Shown one piece after another: positions 20,744-28,758 of a DNA stretch of 39,151 nucleotides (positions are counted from its first letter, which is position 1; every line of letters begins with the position of its first letter). Source of the stretch: a virus; the IMG/VR virus record IMGVR_UViG_3300044712_001107, positions 1-39,151 of that record; one strand, written 5' to 3'. Below the pieces are notes generated by a model. It did not search any database. It was given only the letters and a program-made list of their open reading frames with translations, and was not told where the DNA came from. Made by a program: the position numbers and the translations under genes.

Positions 20744-22497
20744 GCCATTAACCTCGCTACGGCCTGCCGCCGTGAAATCTCCGAGACGATTGCCGCCGGG
20801 TTCAGAGCGTAGATGTTGTAGGTGTCGCCCTTGATGGCCTGGCCAGCCGGGGTGACCGTAACGGTTTCGCCGGCGGATGCGGTTTTGTCTGGCCCGAGCG
20901 GGTAGCCTTCATAGCCGTACTTGCTGGGGATGACGAACGAGCCGCCATTAGCAAAGCGGCCGCCTTCAGCGCCGCCGCCGTTGCCGGCAACGCCTGTCTG
21001 GCCTGAAGATGAGGAAGATCCGCTGCCCGAGCTACCTCCGCCAGGGGGCGTCCAACTGAACGACGGTCCCTGAATATTGGCCGTGCCCATCGCGTTTAGT
21101 TGGGCAGCCTTTGCTAATGCCCGGTCAAGGTCGCTGAAATCGGCGCGGATGGTTACCAGGTAATCGCCATACGCCAGGTCTTTGATCGCCTGGGTATATT
21201 CAGCAATAGTGATCTTGCCGGCGTCCAACTGGGCACGCAGTTCCTGCACGCGAATCATGGTGCCGTAGGTCTTCTCATTCACCAGGCCCATAGACTTTGC
21301 CAGGTCGAGCGCGGCAACGGAGTCCAGGCCGGCTGCGGCCTTCTGATACAGCATTTCCTTGGTCAGCGGCTTCATGCTGTCGTTGATTAAATTTAGTCCG
21401 GCCTGGTTGAGGTCTTCCATCGCTTTCTTCCAGTCTTTCGCGGTTGGAGCCGCTGCCCCCAGGCTGGAAGCAAATTCGTCAAAACCTGCGGCGGTGACTT
21501 TTGCGGCGTTTTTCGTATCAATCAGCGCGGTCTTGATTTTCTCGGTTTCTTTTGTTGCGTCAAATTCAGCCCTGGTCACCGCCACAATCTCGCCGGTATA
21601 AACCCTCATTGCCCCGGTGCCGTTGCTGACCACCTTGTATACCTGGCCGGTCTCATCTACTAGCTTCCCGGCTGCGCGTGAAGCGCGGGCCATCTCCGTG
21701 ACATAATCTTCATAGGTTTGGGACGTTTTTCTGACCTGGCTTTCGTGATCAGCCAGGATATCGGCGTACCCGCTTGTAATGCTTTGCAGTTGCTTAAAAG
21801 AGGTGTATGCCTGGTTGAGCACCGGCAGCAGCGCGTTCCCAAGATCGTACTTGACGCCCTGAATGGTGTCGCCCAAATCATCCAGGTTGCGCTCCCAATT
21901 GCGTGCCGCCTCTACCTGTTTCTCGGTCAGCACCATGTTGTCGGCTACCGCGTCGCTCATTTCGCGGATGCCCTTGGAACCGAGCTCCATGAACTCTGCG
22001 ATGTCCTTGCCCGAGCGGCCGAAATTGTCCGTCAGGAAATTGGCGCGCTCCAGGCCAGGCGCCAGCTTGATGTACTCGTCGCTCAGCTTGGCAATGCCCT
22101 CGATGGATGTATCCAGGCCCTTGCGCACCCGGAACTGCAGCATGTTGCTCAGGTCGCCGAATTCGATCTTGGCATCGTCGGCCACTTGGATCATCCGACT
22201 GGACTCTTCGACGCTAGCCCCGGTCGCCCTGGATAATTCCTTGACCTGCGAAGCATAATTGACAGTGGAGGTGACCAGATGATCATAGCCTTGTTTGGCT
22301 ACGTCTAAAATCGTGCTGCCCGCTTTTAAAACGTTATTGAATTCAATCGCCTTGATGCCGGCGGTAGAAAATCCGTCCCCCACTTTTCCGTAAGAGCCTT
22401 CCAGCCCCTTGATGGACTTATCGACATTCCCAAGCGCGCGCTGAGCATCCTCAACCGCGGCGTCAACCTCAATTTTTACCTTGTCGTTTCGGCCCAT
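20740..22497 (-). CDS. Tail tape-measure protein (585 aa)
   Basis: Long helical protein starting MGRNDKVKIEVDAAVEDAQR, the usual tape-measure opening. It has typical motifs KELSRATGASVEESSRMIQ and NWERNLDDLGDTI, and a Ser/Gly-rich C-terminal region. It follows the G/GT chaperone pair and precedes the distal tail protein, the fixed order in siphophages. With about 1.5 angstrom of tail per residue, a tail of roughly 90 nm is expected. No strongly hydrophobic lytic or membrane domain is visible. Confidence 0.9.
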   Translation of the reverse strand: MGRNDKVKIEVDAAVEDAQRALGNVDKSIKGLEGSYGKVGDGFSTAGIKAIEFNNVLKAGSTILDVAKQGYDHLVTSTVNYASQVKELSRATGASVEESSRMIQVADDAKIEFGDLSNMLQFRVRKGLDTSIEGIAKLSDEYIKLAPGLERANFLTDNFGRSGKDIAEFMELGSKGIREMSDAVADNMVLTEKQVEAARNWERNLDDLGDTIQGVKYDLGNALLPVLNQAYTSFKQLQSITSGYADILADHESQVRKTSQTYEDYVTEMARASRAAGKLVDETGQVYKVVSNGTGAMRVYTGEIVAVTRAEFDATKETEKIKTALIDTKNAAKVTAAGFDEFASSLGAAAPTAKDWKKAMEDLNQAGLNLINDSMKPLTKEMLYQKAAAGLDSVAALDLAKSMGLVNEKTYGTMIRVQELRAQLDAGKITIAEYTQAIKDLAYGDYLVTIRADFSDLDRALAKAAQLNAMGTANIQGPSFSWTPPGGGSSGSGSSSSSGQTGVAGNGGGAEGGRFANGGSFVIPSKYGYEGYPLGPDKTASAGETVTVTPAGQAIKGDTYNIYALNPAAIVSEISRRQAVARLMA

Positions 22498-23095
22498 TGC
22501 ATCACCTGTATCAGAAGATCGTTATCGGCCCGGTTGGCTCTCGCCCACTCGGCCCAATCGCCGGAAGCCTGGCGGCTGGCATAGGCGGTCAGCACGCGCG
22601 GGGCGATCTCCAGGCTGCGGATCTCTCCCACTCCCATGACCCTGCCATAAACCGCCTGTGCGCCGTACCGGGAAACTGCCTCAACCGCTTCGAGTATTCC
22701 CGGCCTGGCGCCGCCGTGCGCGCAATAGTAGTAAACGGCGGCGCCTACACTAAAGGGGCCTCGTCTTCCTCGCTGATGATCTTGATAATTTCCTGCATCA
22801 GCCAGATGATCAGCCGGCCGGCTGCCAGGCGCGGCGAGGCGGGGAAAGTCTCGGGCGTGTACTGCTTGGGTGGGGTGTCCTTGCTCTCGATAATGTCCCA
22901 CCGTTCCACGCACGCGCAGATCCCCGGCAGCACGGCCGGCGTATTGTCATCATTCAGGGCAACCTCGGCAATCGAGCTTTCCCCGAAGTTTCTGACCGCC
23001 TCTTTCCACGCTAAGTAACGCGGGAAGGGCAGCGGATAGGCCAGGGTGACCGTACCCGGAAAACGCCGCACAGGCGAGGTGATGATCTTACTCAT
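22476..23095 (-). CDS. Tail assembly chaperone, frameshifted product (gpGT-like, 206 aa)
   Basis: A -1 slip at 22751-22757 joins the 116-aa product to a second frame running to 22476 (PFSVGAAVYYYC... QVMQWAETTR). That extension has no start of its own and overlaps the tape-measure start by 22 bases, just as the T part does in lambda. The GT form recruits tail-tube subunits to the tape measure. Confidence 0.8.
22707..22757 (-). promoter_or_regulatory. Programmed -1 frameshift signal of G/GT
   Basis: The minus strand reads C CCT TTA (22757-22751) in frame with gene G, then five bases, then a 10-bp perfect stem GGCGCCGCCG / CGGCGGCGCC (22745-22736 and 22716-22707) with a 19-base loop. Heptamer, spacer and stem all fit the classical tail-chaperone frameshift signal. 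Confidence 0.9.
22745..23095 (-). CDS. Tail assembly chaperone, unshifted product (gpG-like, 116 aa)
   Basis: Starts MSKIITSPVRRFPGTVTLA and is of the size and position of lambda gpG homologues: after the tail-tube gene and before the tape measure. Its last codons encode EEDEAPLV and carry the slippery heptamer. It should coat the tape measure during tail assembly and is not expected in the virion. Confidence 0.8.
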   Translation of the reverse strand: MSKIITSPVRRFPGTVTLAYPLPFPRYLAWKEAVRNFGESSIAEVALNDDNTPAVLPGICACVERWDIIESKDTPPKQYTPETFPASPRLAAGRLIIWLMQEIIKIISEEDEAPLV

Positions 23096-23571
23096 TAGGC
23101 GGGCACGACCTCAGCGGCGGTTCCCCAGGCGGGGAGCACGGCGGAGCCGGCGGTCATGCGCAGTTTTGCCTTGAACTTGCCGCCCGACTCTTTGTACGAC
23201 GTGACAATCACGCCGCTGTTGCTGGCCACCACGGCGCTCAGACCGAACTGCTGCTCACCGGCTTCCCAGGCATGGCGCACGCCGATCTGCACGTCAAAGC
23301 TGAGCGCAGTATTGGCGCCGACCAGGGCGCGCAGGACGGTGGAAGCGCCGGTGGTAGCGGTGTTGTCCACGGGGCCGCCGAATTCCAGTGAGAAATCAGG
23401 CTTGCCGACCAGCACGCCCTTGACTGCATCCTGGAAGGCCGACATTTCCTCTTCGGAATAATCCAGGCCGAGATCGCCCAGCGAATCGATGTTGATCACC
23501 CGCATGGACCCGCCGCTGGAGATCAGCAGGCTGGTAAAATCCTGAACGGTACGTCCGGTTTGAACTGTCAT
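23095..23571 (-). CDS. Tail-tube-like protein 2 (158 aa)
   Basis: Precedes the chaperone genes, where the major tail protein lies in siphophages. Its segments GKPDFSLEFGGPVDNTATTG and TLVGANTALSFDV-like strands parallel the neighbouring 256-aa protein, so the two are paralogues. This shorter one lacks the C-terminal domain. It probably forms part of the tail tube. Confidence 0.7.
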   Translation of the reverse strand: MTVQTGRTVQDFTSLLISSGGSMRVINIDSLGDLGLDYSEEEMSAFQDAVKGVLVGKPDFSLEFGGPVDNTATTGASTVLRALVGANTALSFDVQIGVRHAWEAGEQQFGLSAVVASNSGVIVTSYKESGGKFKAKLRMTAGSAVLPAWGTAAEVVPA

Positions 23572-23575
23572 GTGG

Positions 23576-24346
23576 TTATCCTCTCATAAAGCCAAGCACA
23601 AAGGTACAGGCCGTCGCCGACCCGCCGAAAGCAATCTGCCAGCGCAAATACTGGCGCACGGTGGCGTTGGTCGCCAGCTGGACAATCCCGGATGTCGGCG
23701 CACTGGCCGTGGCGATCGCGCCCGAGGTGGCCCCGGAAAGCGCCAGCCAGGCCGTGCCGTTGGCCGAGTCGTCGATTGAAAGAGTGACCGATCCCGCCCC
23801 GGTGATCGAGCGGATCTGGTACATCAGCCACCCGCCGGCGGCCGTGGCTGCACCGTTGTCCACGTTGGTGTTGGCTGCATTGGCGCCGGTCTCGCTGCCA
23901 TAGGCATGCAGCAGCTTGCCCCAGTATTTGGTGTAAGCCATCGCCGCGGTGATATCAGGACCGGCAAAATCCATCCGCGCTGAAACGACCTGGTTGCCCG
24001 CGGCCTTATAGGCAACCTGGTACATCGGCGCGGCAAACACGTCGTCACCCATGGCCGGCGCAGCCATCACGCCGCGGGCCAGCAGCAGGTTGCGTCGGGC
24101 GCCCTGTGCGGCGACAGACAGCACGTGCAGGCCGCTGGTCGCCGTGTTGTCAAAGACGCCGTTGACCGGGCCGAAGGTAACCGCCGGTTTCCCCAGCAGC
24201 GCGCCGGTGATTGCGTCGCTCAGGCACAAAGTGTCGAACTCCTGAAACTCAATACCCTGCTCGCCGGTGTCCATCACGTAGCCGCTCTGGTCAAATCCGT
24301 CGATATACAGCCTCTCGTAATCGGTCAGTGTTCTACCGGTTGCCAT
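23576..24346 (-). CDS. Tail-tube-like protein 1 with C-terminal extension (256 aa)
   Basis: The first 150 residues align by eye with the next gene: TGRTLTDYERLYI versus TGRTVQDFTSLLI, AITGALLGKPAVTFGPVNG versus AVKGVLVGKPDFSLEFGG, and DNTATSG versus DNTATTG. Residues about 165-256 are an added beta domain (SVTLSIDDSANGTAWLALSG), probably displayed on the tail surface. Which of the two copies is the main tube subunit is not clear from sequence. Confidence 0.7.
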   Translation of the reverse strand: MATGRTLTDYERLYIDGFDQSGYVMDTGEQGIEFQEFDTLCLSDAITGALLGKPAVTFGPVNGVFDNTATSGLHVLSVAAQGARRNLLLARGVMAAPAMGDDVFAAPMYQVAYKAAGNQVVSARMDFAGPDITAAMAYTKYWGKLLHAYGSETGANAANTNVDNGAATAAGGWLMYQIRSITGAGSVTLSIDDSANGTAWLALSGATSGAIATASAPTSGIVQLATNATVRQYLRWQIAFGGSATACTFVLGFMRG

Positions 24347-24768
24347 CAGACCTCCTCAACAATCGTCACGCGCAGCCGCTGGGTGACGAAATACGGCCCG
24401 CCGCCCTGCTTGTCTTTCACGTCCATCAGGTCACCGTCGGAGATGATCCCGGCGATGTAGTAGGTGACGGACAGAAACTTGGTCGCATCCAGCAGCAGGA
24501 TCAGCTCGTCGCGCAGCGTGCCCAGCGTGCTGTAGGCGGTATCGTTCAGAAAACGGGTGTAGATGTCCGCCAGACAGTCCCATTCATGCTCCCGCGTCAT
24601 GCCGGCGGTATCATAGGCCGGGATGCTGCCAGGATACAGCACGCACATATTCGTCAAGCCGCTGTCCAGCACGCGGATATCGCCCTCGGTGACGCTGCCC
24701 TCCACGAAAGAGGGCGAGGTCAGCAGCAATGTTTTCAACAGCGCCTGCGCCGGCATGTACCCGCTCAT
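24346..24768 (-). CDS. Probable tail terminator / completion protein (140 aa)
   Basis: Helical N-terminus (MPAQALLKTLLLTSPSFVE) followed by a domain containing EHEWDCLADIYTRFLND and FLSVTYYIAGIISDGDL. Size and position between the gp10-like protein and the tail-tube genes are those of tail terminators. It overlaps both neighbours. The assignment rests on synteny. Confidence 0.55.
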   Translation of the reverse strand: MSGYMPAQALLKTLLLTSPSFVEGSVTEGDIRVLDSGLTNMCVLYPGSIPAYDTAGMTREHEWDCLADIYTRFLNDTAYSTLGTLRDELILLLDATKFLSVTYYIAGIISDGDLMDVKDKQGGGPYFVTQRLRVTIVEEV

Positions 24769-25187
24769 AGGCCCACTCTCCGGGCGACCAGGATAATCTC
24801 GTCGTGGATTTCATCCGGCAGCACCTGAAGTTCCTCTTCCATCACATCCCGGAAGACATCCCAGCGGCCGGCGTGCATCCATGCCTGACCGGTGCCGTAA
24901 GCGTCGCCCACCACGTATTTGGCATAGGCTTTTCCGTTCGGCCCGGCGGCCGTGTTTTCCACTGAGTAGCCGCGCTCAATTTCTTCGATCTTCCAGTGCG
25001 AGAACAGGCGTCCCGTGCGCACGTAGCGCTGACCGGAGCGCTGCGCGGGATAGGCCTGCATGCGCCGCACCACGCGGTTCATCACGGTGCGGATGCGCCG
25101 CCGGCCGATCAGGGGCAGTTCGGCAGAGAGGTTTTCCAATCCCTGCCGAACCATCTCCCCGCGCACGCGAACCGATAACCTGGTCAT
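24765..25187 (-). CDS. HK97 gp10-like head-tail connector (140 aa)
   Basis: Start MTRLSVRVRGEMVRQGLENL is chosen because its ATG overlaps the upstream stop (ATGA). The basic helical N-terminus, RRIRTVMNRVVRRMQAYPAQ, and a later domain with GPNGKAYAKYVV and WMHAGRWDVFRDVME resemble HK97 gp10-type connector proteins. It follows the gp6-like adaptor. Confidence 0.65.
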   Translation of the reverse strand: MTRLSVRVRGEMVRQGLENLSAELPLIGRRRIRTVMNRVVRRMQAYPAQRSGQRYVRTGRLFSHWKIEEIERGYSVENTAAGPNGKAYAKYVVGDAYGTGQAWMHAGRWDVFRDVMEEELQVLPDEIHDEIILVARRVGL

Positions 25188-25672
25188 CGGCCGATACTCC
25201 ATGTCCCAAAGTTGTCACGGGTAAACAGGTGATCGGGGGTTTCCCCGGTTTCGTCCGTTTCCCGGTAAGCGATCTGCCCGGCGTCCGAGGTGGTCCGGTT
25301 GGCTCCCATGGCCACTAACCCGGCAGCGTTGGCGTCCACCCAGGCACGCACATCGGCATTGATCGCCTTGATCGGGCTGACGCCGTTCTCCAGGGCGCGG
25401 TCAGAATAGAACCGCCCGGCGCTGTTGGCAGTGCTTGCGAGATCGGCGACCAGGGAGTTGACCACCCCATCTAAGGCCGGGGTGACATCTGCATCAGTGA
25501 TGGGGGTAACGAACCCGGCTGTAGCCAGGGCTACGTTGAGCATCGAGGAAACCTGGGCCAGCCATCCGGTGACCGCGCTCAAGCTCGGGTTGGTGGTAAT
25601 GTCAAAAGCGCCGGCGTTGGTATATCTCCGGCAGAGCGAGGCAACGCCTTCGGCGGACCCGTAGGAGGCCAT
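25184..25672 (-). CDS. Head-tail adaptor (gp6-like, 162 aa)
   Basis: MASYGSAEGVASLCRRYTNA is the usual opening of gp6-like connector proteins, in which a helical bundle (ALDGVVNSLVADLASTANSA) covers the N-terminal part. The C-terminal half is extended. Position after the head genes and before the gp10-like gene agrees. Coupled to both neighbours by ATGA overlaps. Confidence 0.65.
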   Translation of the reverse strand: MASYGSAEGVASLCRRYTNAGAFDITTNPSLSAVTGWLAQVSSMLNVALATAGFVTPITDADVTPALDGVVNSLVADLASTANSAGRFYSDRALENGVSPIKAINADVRAWVDANAAGLVAMGANRTTSDAGQIAYRETDETGETPDHLFTRDNFGTWSIGR

Positions 25673-26055
25673 CAGTCCACCATGAGCCAGACAGAAACCG
25701 AGTCGCCGTCATTGGCCTGGGCCATATCAATTTGGATGTAATCATTGACCGCAAACGGCGCGTTCGAATCGGTGATCGCGGCGGCAGCGGCAGTGACGCA
25801 TCCAGAGCGCGGGGCAAAATAGCCGTTAGTCGCTGCGTTAGTTACCGTTAGAAGCGGCACGGACGGCGTGACCCCGGATAGGCCCTTAGTCTTGATGCCT
25901 ACGTCGGTCGTGCCGGCAGGCGGAGCGTCGTTATATTGAAGCACCACGCCCATGATATAGCCTCTGATCGGCGTTGGCGTGACAAAGGTTCCCGCGGCGG
26001 CGCCGGCTCCACCGGTGGCGGCTGACGTGGTAAAAGGGCCGTGCATTTGCACCAT
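25672..26055 (-). CDS. Virion structural protein, possible capsid decoration (127 aa)
   Basis: A beta-rich, Ala/Thr-rich protein with AAAGTFVTPTPIRGYIMGVV, DVGIKTKGLSG and a final DSVSVWLMVD strand. It directly follows the major capsid gene, where decoration or fibre-like capsid proteins often lie. It has an AAGGA site inside a perfect 12-base palindrome. No family recognised. Confidence 0.5.
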   Translation of the reverse strand: MVQMHGPFTTSAATGGAGAAAGTFVTPTPIRGYIMGVVLQYNDAPPAGTTDVGIKTKGLSGVTPSVPLLTVTNAATNGYFAPRSGCVTAAAAAITDSNAPFAVNDYIQIDMAQANDGDSVSVWLMVD

Positions 26056-26094
26056 AAGGATATCCTTCCATTAGGGGCGGTTGCCCGCCCCTAA
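26056..26094 (-). promoter_or_regulatory. Hairpin after capsid gene and palindromic RBS
   Basis: TTAGGGGCGG (26071-26080) pairs perfectly with CCGCCCCTAA (26085-26094) over a four-base loop. There is no T-tract, so it looks like an mRNA 3'-end stabiliser or partial terminator after the highly expressed capsid gene. Next to it AAGGATATCCTT (26056-26067) is a perfect palindrome that contains the ribosome-binding site of the following gene. Confidence 0.7.
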
Positions 26095-26116
26095 CTCAAA
26101 ACAACCGGTAAGAAGT

Positions 26117-27016
26117 TTACGTAGCACCCAGGAAGGCCAGGCGCCAATCGCCGTACACCACGTTGTAGCGGGAGTAAAACTTGAACCAGTACTCCCCGCC
26201 GTCTGCCGCATCCGGGTCGAACCCATAATCCTGCAGGCTGGGCTCTTCGCGCATGGCCACGTAGATCGGCTTGGCCACTTCGGTGGTGCACAGACCCATG
26301 TAGCAGGTGCTGCCGATGTTGGGGTTGATCAGCGGGGTGCTGACGCCCAGGTAAGAGTTGATGTCGAAGTTCGCCTGGCCGCCCTTCTGGGGGTTGCCGC
26401 AGACCTGGAAAGCCACATCGCGCAGGGTAGGCGAGGTCAGGAAGATGTTGTACTCGTGGTCAACGAATTCACCCTGATCGTCGCGGAAACTCTTGGCCAG
26501 CACATAGCCAGTGTTCCAGCTGGCCACGCTCGCCGCGTTGGCGAACAGGTTATCCTGGGCGGTCTGGTAATGCGCGCCCTTGTCGACATGCGCGTCATTG
26601 AAGAAGGTCAGGCCGTCGTAGCACAGGCCGTAGGTGGAAGCATCGCCGGCGTCCAGGGCTTTGAAGACCAGGTTATTGATCGCGCGCTGGAAGTTTTCAC
26701 CGGCGCTGCGCACCTTGGTAAAGAGGGACGAGGTCTGGTCGTCTTGCACGGCGTTGTACGAAATGCCGACTTTGACCACCCAGTTGCGCGGCTTGACGTT
26801 CACCGATTTCTCAATGAAGTGACGCATCGGCCCGCCGCCCAAATCTTCCACGGGCATGGGAGCCGCGCCGAGGTCCACCAGATCCTGCGACTTGCCGGTC
26901 ATGTTGATCAGGCCGGCGACGGTCTGCCAGTTAAAGCGGGTCTCGCTAACGGCGGTCAGAAACCCGGTGCGGGCACCGACCACGAGATGTTGAGGTACGT
27001 TTCCAGAGATAGTCAT
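26117..27016 (-). CDS. Major capsid protein, Mu gpT-like (299 aa)
   Basis: The N-terminal GARTGFLTAVSETRFNWQTV and LGAAPMPVEDLGG segments are typical of Mu-like major head subunits (gpT). The body has ALDAGDASTYGLCYDGLTFF and a C-terminal WFKFYSRYNVVYGDWRLAFL strand pair typical of the HK97-fold end. It lies downstream of a gpI-like protease and a small decoration gene. The protein is slightly short for the family (Mu gpT about 305 aa). Confidence 0.8.
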   Translation of the reverse strand: MTISGNVPQHLVVGARTGFLTAVSETRFNWQTVAGLINMTGKSQDLVDLGAAPMPVEDLGGGPMRHFIEKSVNVKPRNWVVKVGISYNAVQDDQTSSLFTKVRSAGENFQRAINNLVFKALDAGDASTYGLCYDGLTFFNDAHVDKGAHYQTAQDNLFANAASVASWNTGYVLAKSFRDDQGEFVDHEYNIFLTSPTLRDVAFQVCGNPQKGGQANFDINSYLGVSTPLINPNIGSTCYMGLCTTEVAKPIYVAMREEPSLQDYGFDPDAADGGEYWFKFYSRYNVVYGDWRLAFLGAT

Positions 27017-27028
27017 GGTCTAGGTTCC

Positions 27029-27502
27029 TTATGCCCCGGCGCAAACCTGGGTAACCAGCTTGATGTAGACGTAGCCGTCTTCGACAAACTGAATGATGCC
27101 GATGTACGGAATATCGGCGGCATCCGCGACCAGATCAACATGATCCGCGTTCTGGAGGTAAGCGCCCAGACCGGCGGAGGCGTTGGTGATCGAGGTGTTG
27201 TTCTTGAAGCCCAACACGGTCGGCTCGATGTAGGCTTCCACGCCGGCCTTTTCAATGGTCTCCGCGGTGGAGATGGCGATGCTGCCGCCTTCCATGGCGA
27301 TGCCCATGAAGACATCGGTAGCGGCCACAACGGGGTGGGTAATGTCGTGGCAGGGGGTGACGTTGACCGTATCGGCGGACTGGTCGATGATCAGGGCTTC
27401 GCCCTTGTACCAGGTCTGCGCGATGGACGAATCCACAATGAACTTGTGGGTATTAGCTTTGCCGTATACCCGCAGCGGCTGATCTTTGGTGACAGCGCCC
27501 AT
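27029..27502 (-). CDS. Capsid-associated protein, DUF2190-like (157 aa)
   Basis: A beta-rich protein with EALIIDQSADTVNVTPCHD, VFMGIAMEGGSIAI and VLGFKNNTSITNA, ending in KLVTQVCAGA. It lies between protease and capsid genes, where DUF2190/decoration proteins are common in Mu-like heads. Probably a capsid surface or stabilising protein. The family name is tentative. Confidence 0.6.
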   Translation of the reverse strand: MGAVTKDQPLRVYGKANTHKFIVDSSIAQTWYKGEALIIDQSADTVNVTPCHDITHPVVAATDVFMGIAMEGGSIAISTAETIEKAGVEAYIEPTVLGFKNNTSITNASAGLGAYLQNADHVDLVADAADIPYIGIIQFVEDGYVYIKLVTQVCAGA

Positions 27503-27504
27503 GG

Positions 27505-28623
27505 TTATTTCTCCTTCGCAAATTCAGCCAGGTTGTAATCGGCCATTGCACCGAGTTCAACCGCGTTGGCTTTGAAAAATTCCTCAATCGTCTGCCCGGC
27601 AGCGATCCAGGATTTAAGGTGAACGGCCATCTCGGGCGGCATCACCGCCGTCCCGACCTGGGTGCGGGAAGATCCGCGCTCAGAAAAACTGATCAGCCCG
27701 GCCTCGTGAATCCGGCTCAGAAGTCCCTCGGCTTTCGCCTGCGCTTCCGGGGAGAGCGAGGTCAGAAATTCAGCCAGCTCATCAGTAGGAATAGGCAAAC
27801 CCATGGGGTGCGCTTCTGTTCCACCGGTCAGCCGGCTGCACAGCTCGGTGACGTGCGCCTGGCGCTGCTCGGTGGCAATGCGCTCAGTCGCAATCACGGC
27901 CGCGCGCTGTTCGATCAGCGCCTGCAGTTCGGCGGGTGGATTGCCGGAGGTCAGTTCGGCTCGCGCTTGCTGGAGAAACGTGTCTTTCTGTTCCTGCGTC
28001 AAGTTGGCGAAATCCATATCTGTTACCTCCAAATCTGTGGTGTCCGGTTCCGTTTCCGGCGCCGGCTTGTTGGGACCAGGCAGCCGTGCGGCAAGCCCGG
28101 AAATAGCTTTTTCTACGACCATCTCCACCCGTTCGATCAGGTTCATTTCGGGCAGCGTCTCCAGCTGTGCGGAGAGCTCCACCGGGCGCAGCAGGATCTG
28201 GTGATCGGCGGTGCGGCTGGCCGGCCAGTTGGTCAACGAGCCGCCCGTGATAACCTGCGCTTCGATATCAATGGTCGGGCTGAAGAAGCGCATCTGATCT
28301 GAGCCAACCAGCTGCCGGCCCATCTCGGTCCAGCGCGGCACGATCTGCACCACCCCGCCCACCTGCTGCACGTCCGTGATCCAGCCGGCGGCCTCGCCGT
28401 GGTTGTGGTTCATCGCGTCAATCGGGAAGCCCACCACATCGCCATTGGCGTCACGGGTGGACTGCAGCGCCATGCGCGTCTTGAGCACGTAGGTGGCCAG
28501 GTCTTCGGGTTTGATCTCGAGCTGCTGGCCCCACATATCGGTGAACTTGCCCGATGCCATGCCGTCAATGGCTTTGGCGTCCATCAGTGTCTGCAGGTTT
28601 ACGAACAGAAAATCTTTTTTCAT
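27505..28623 (-). CDS. Head maturation protease/scaffold, Mu gpI-like (372 aa)
   Basis: The start MKKDFLFVNLQTLMDAK (ATG 28623) has a TTTGGAGA site; a TTG 15 bases upstream would lie in it. Residues about 1-170 hold the protease domain: AMNHNHGEAAGWITDVQQ, then PRWTEMGRQLVGSDQMRFFSP. The rest is helical and Gln/Glu-rich (NLTQEQKDTFLQQARAELTS), a scaffold-like region. The gpI family cuts itself and the scaffold during head maturation. It is the first gene after the promoter-leader-terminator module. Confidence 0.8.
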   Translation of the reverse strand: MKKDFLFVNLQTLMDAKAIDGMASGKFTDMWGQQLEIKPEDLATYVLKTRMALQSTRDANGDVVGFPIDAMNHNHGEAAGWITDVQQVGGVVQIVPRWTEMGRQLVGSDQMRFFSPTIDIEAQVITGGSLTNWPASRTADHQILLRPVELSAQLETLPEMNLIERVEMVVEKAISGLAARLPGPNKPAPETEPDTTDLEVTDMDFANLTQEQKDTFLQQARAELTSGNPPAELQALIEQRAAVIATERIATEQRQAHVTELCSRLTGGTEAHPMGLPIPTDELAEFLTSLSPEAQAKAEGLLSRIHEAGLISFSERGSSRTQVGTAVMPPEMAVHLKSWIAAGQTIEEFFKANAVELGAMADYNLAEFAKEK

Positions 28624-28636
28624 AAGGTCTCCAAAC

Positions 28637-28674
28637 AAAAAGGCCGAACGCGCCGCGGTTGCGGTGGTTCGGCC
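28637..28674 (-). terminator. Leader terminator before capsid block
   Basis: GGCCGAAC (28642-28649) pairs with GTTCGGCC (28667-28674), and on the minus strand the hairpin is followed by TTTTTG (28641-28636). It lies about 50 nt after the start of the promoter at 28731-28758 and just before the ribosome-binding site of the protease gene, in the position of an attenuator or antitermination target. Confidence 0.85.
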
Positions 28675-28730
28675 AGTTGTTGAACGAGGTCGATACTATG
28701 TAATTTTTAGAACGTGCATCCTACAAAATT

Positions 28731-28758
28731 ATTATAGCACCGTTGGAAAATATTACAA
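28731..28758 (-). promoter_or_regulatory. Late promoter for capsid/tail block
   Basis: On the minus strand TTGTAA (28758-28753), a 16-base spacer, and a perfect TATAAT (28736-28731). It lies in the 135-base gap between a small-gene stop and the protease gene; the -35 directly follows the stop codon. Same spacing and same -10 as the promoter at 37571-37598. Confidence 0.7.

Noticed and set aside
22476-22913. Independent 145-aa gene before the tape measure
   Set aside because: Its first 50 residues are an out-of-frame reading of the chaperone gene; the rest is the frameshifted T part.
26081-27538. A 485-codon open frame on the plus strand opposite the capsid genes
   Set aside because: It is antisense to two well-supported structural genes, is full of Gly/Val/Asp/His without domain features, and reflects the codon pattern of the GC-rich opposite strand.
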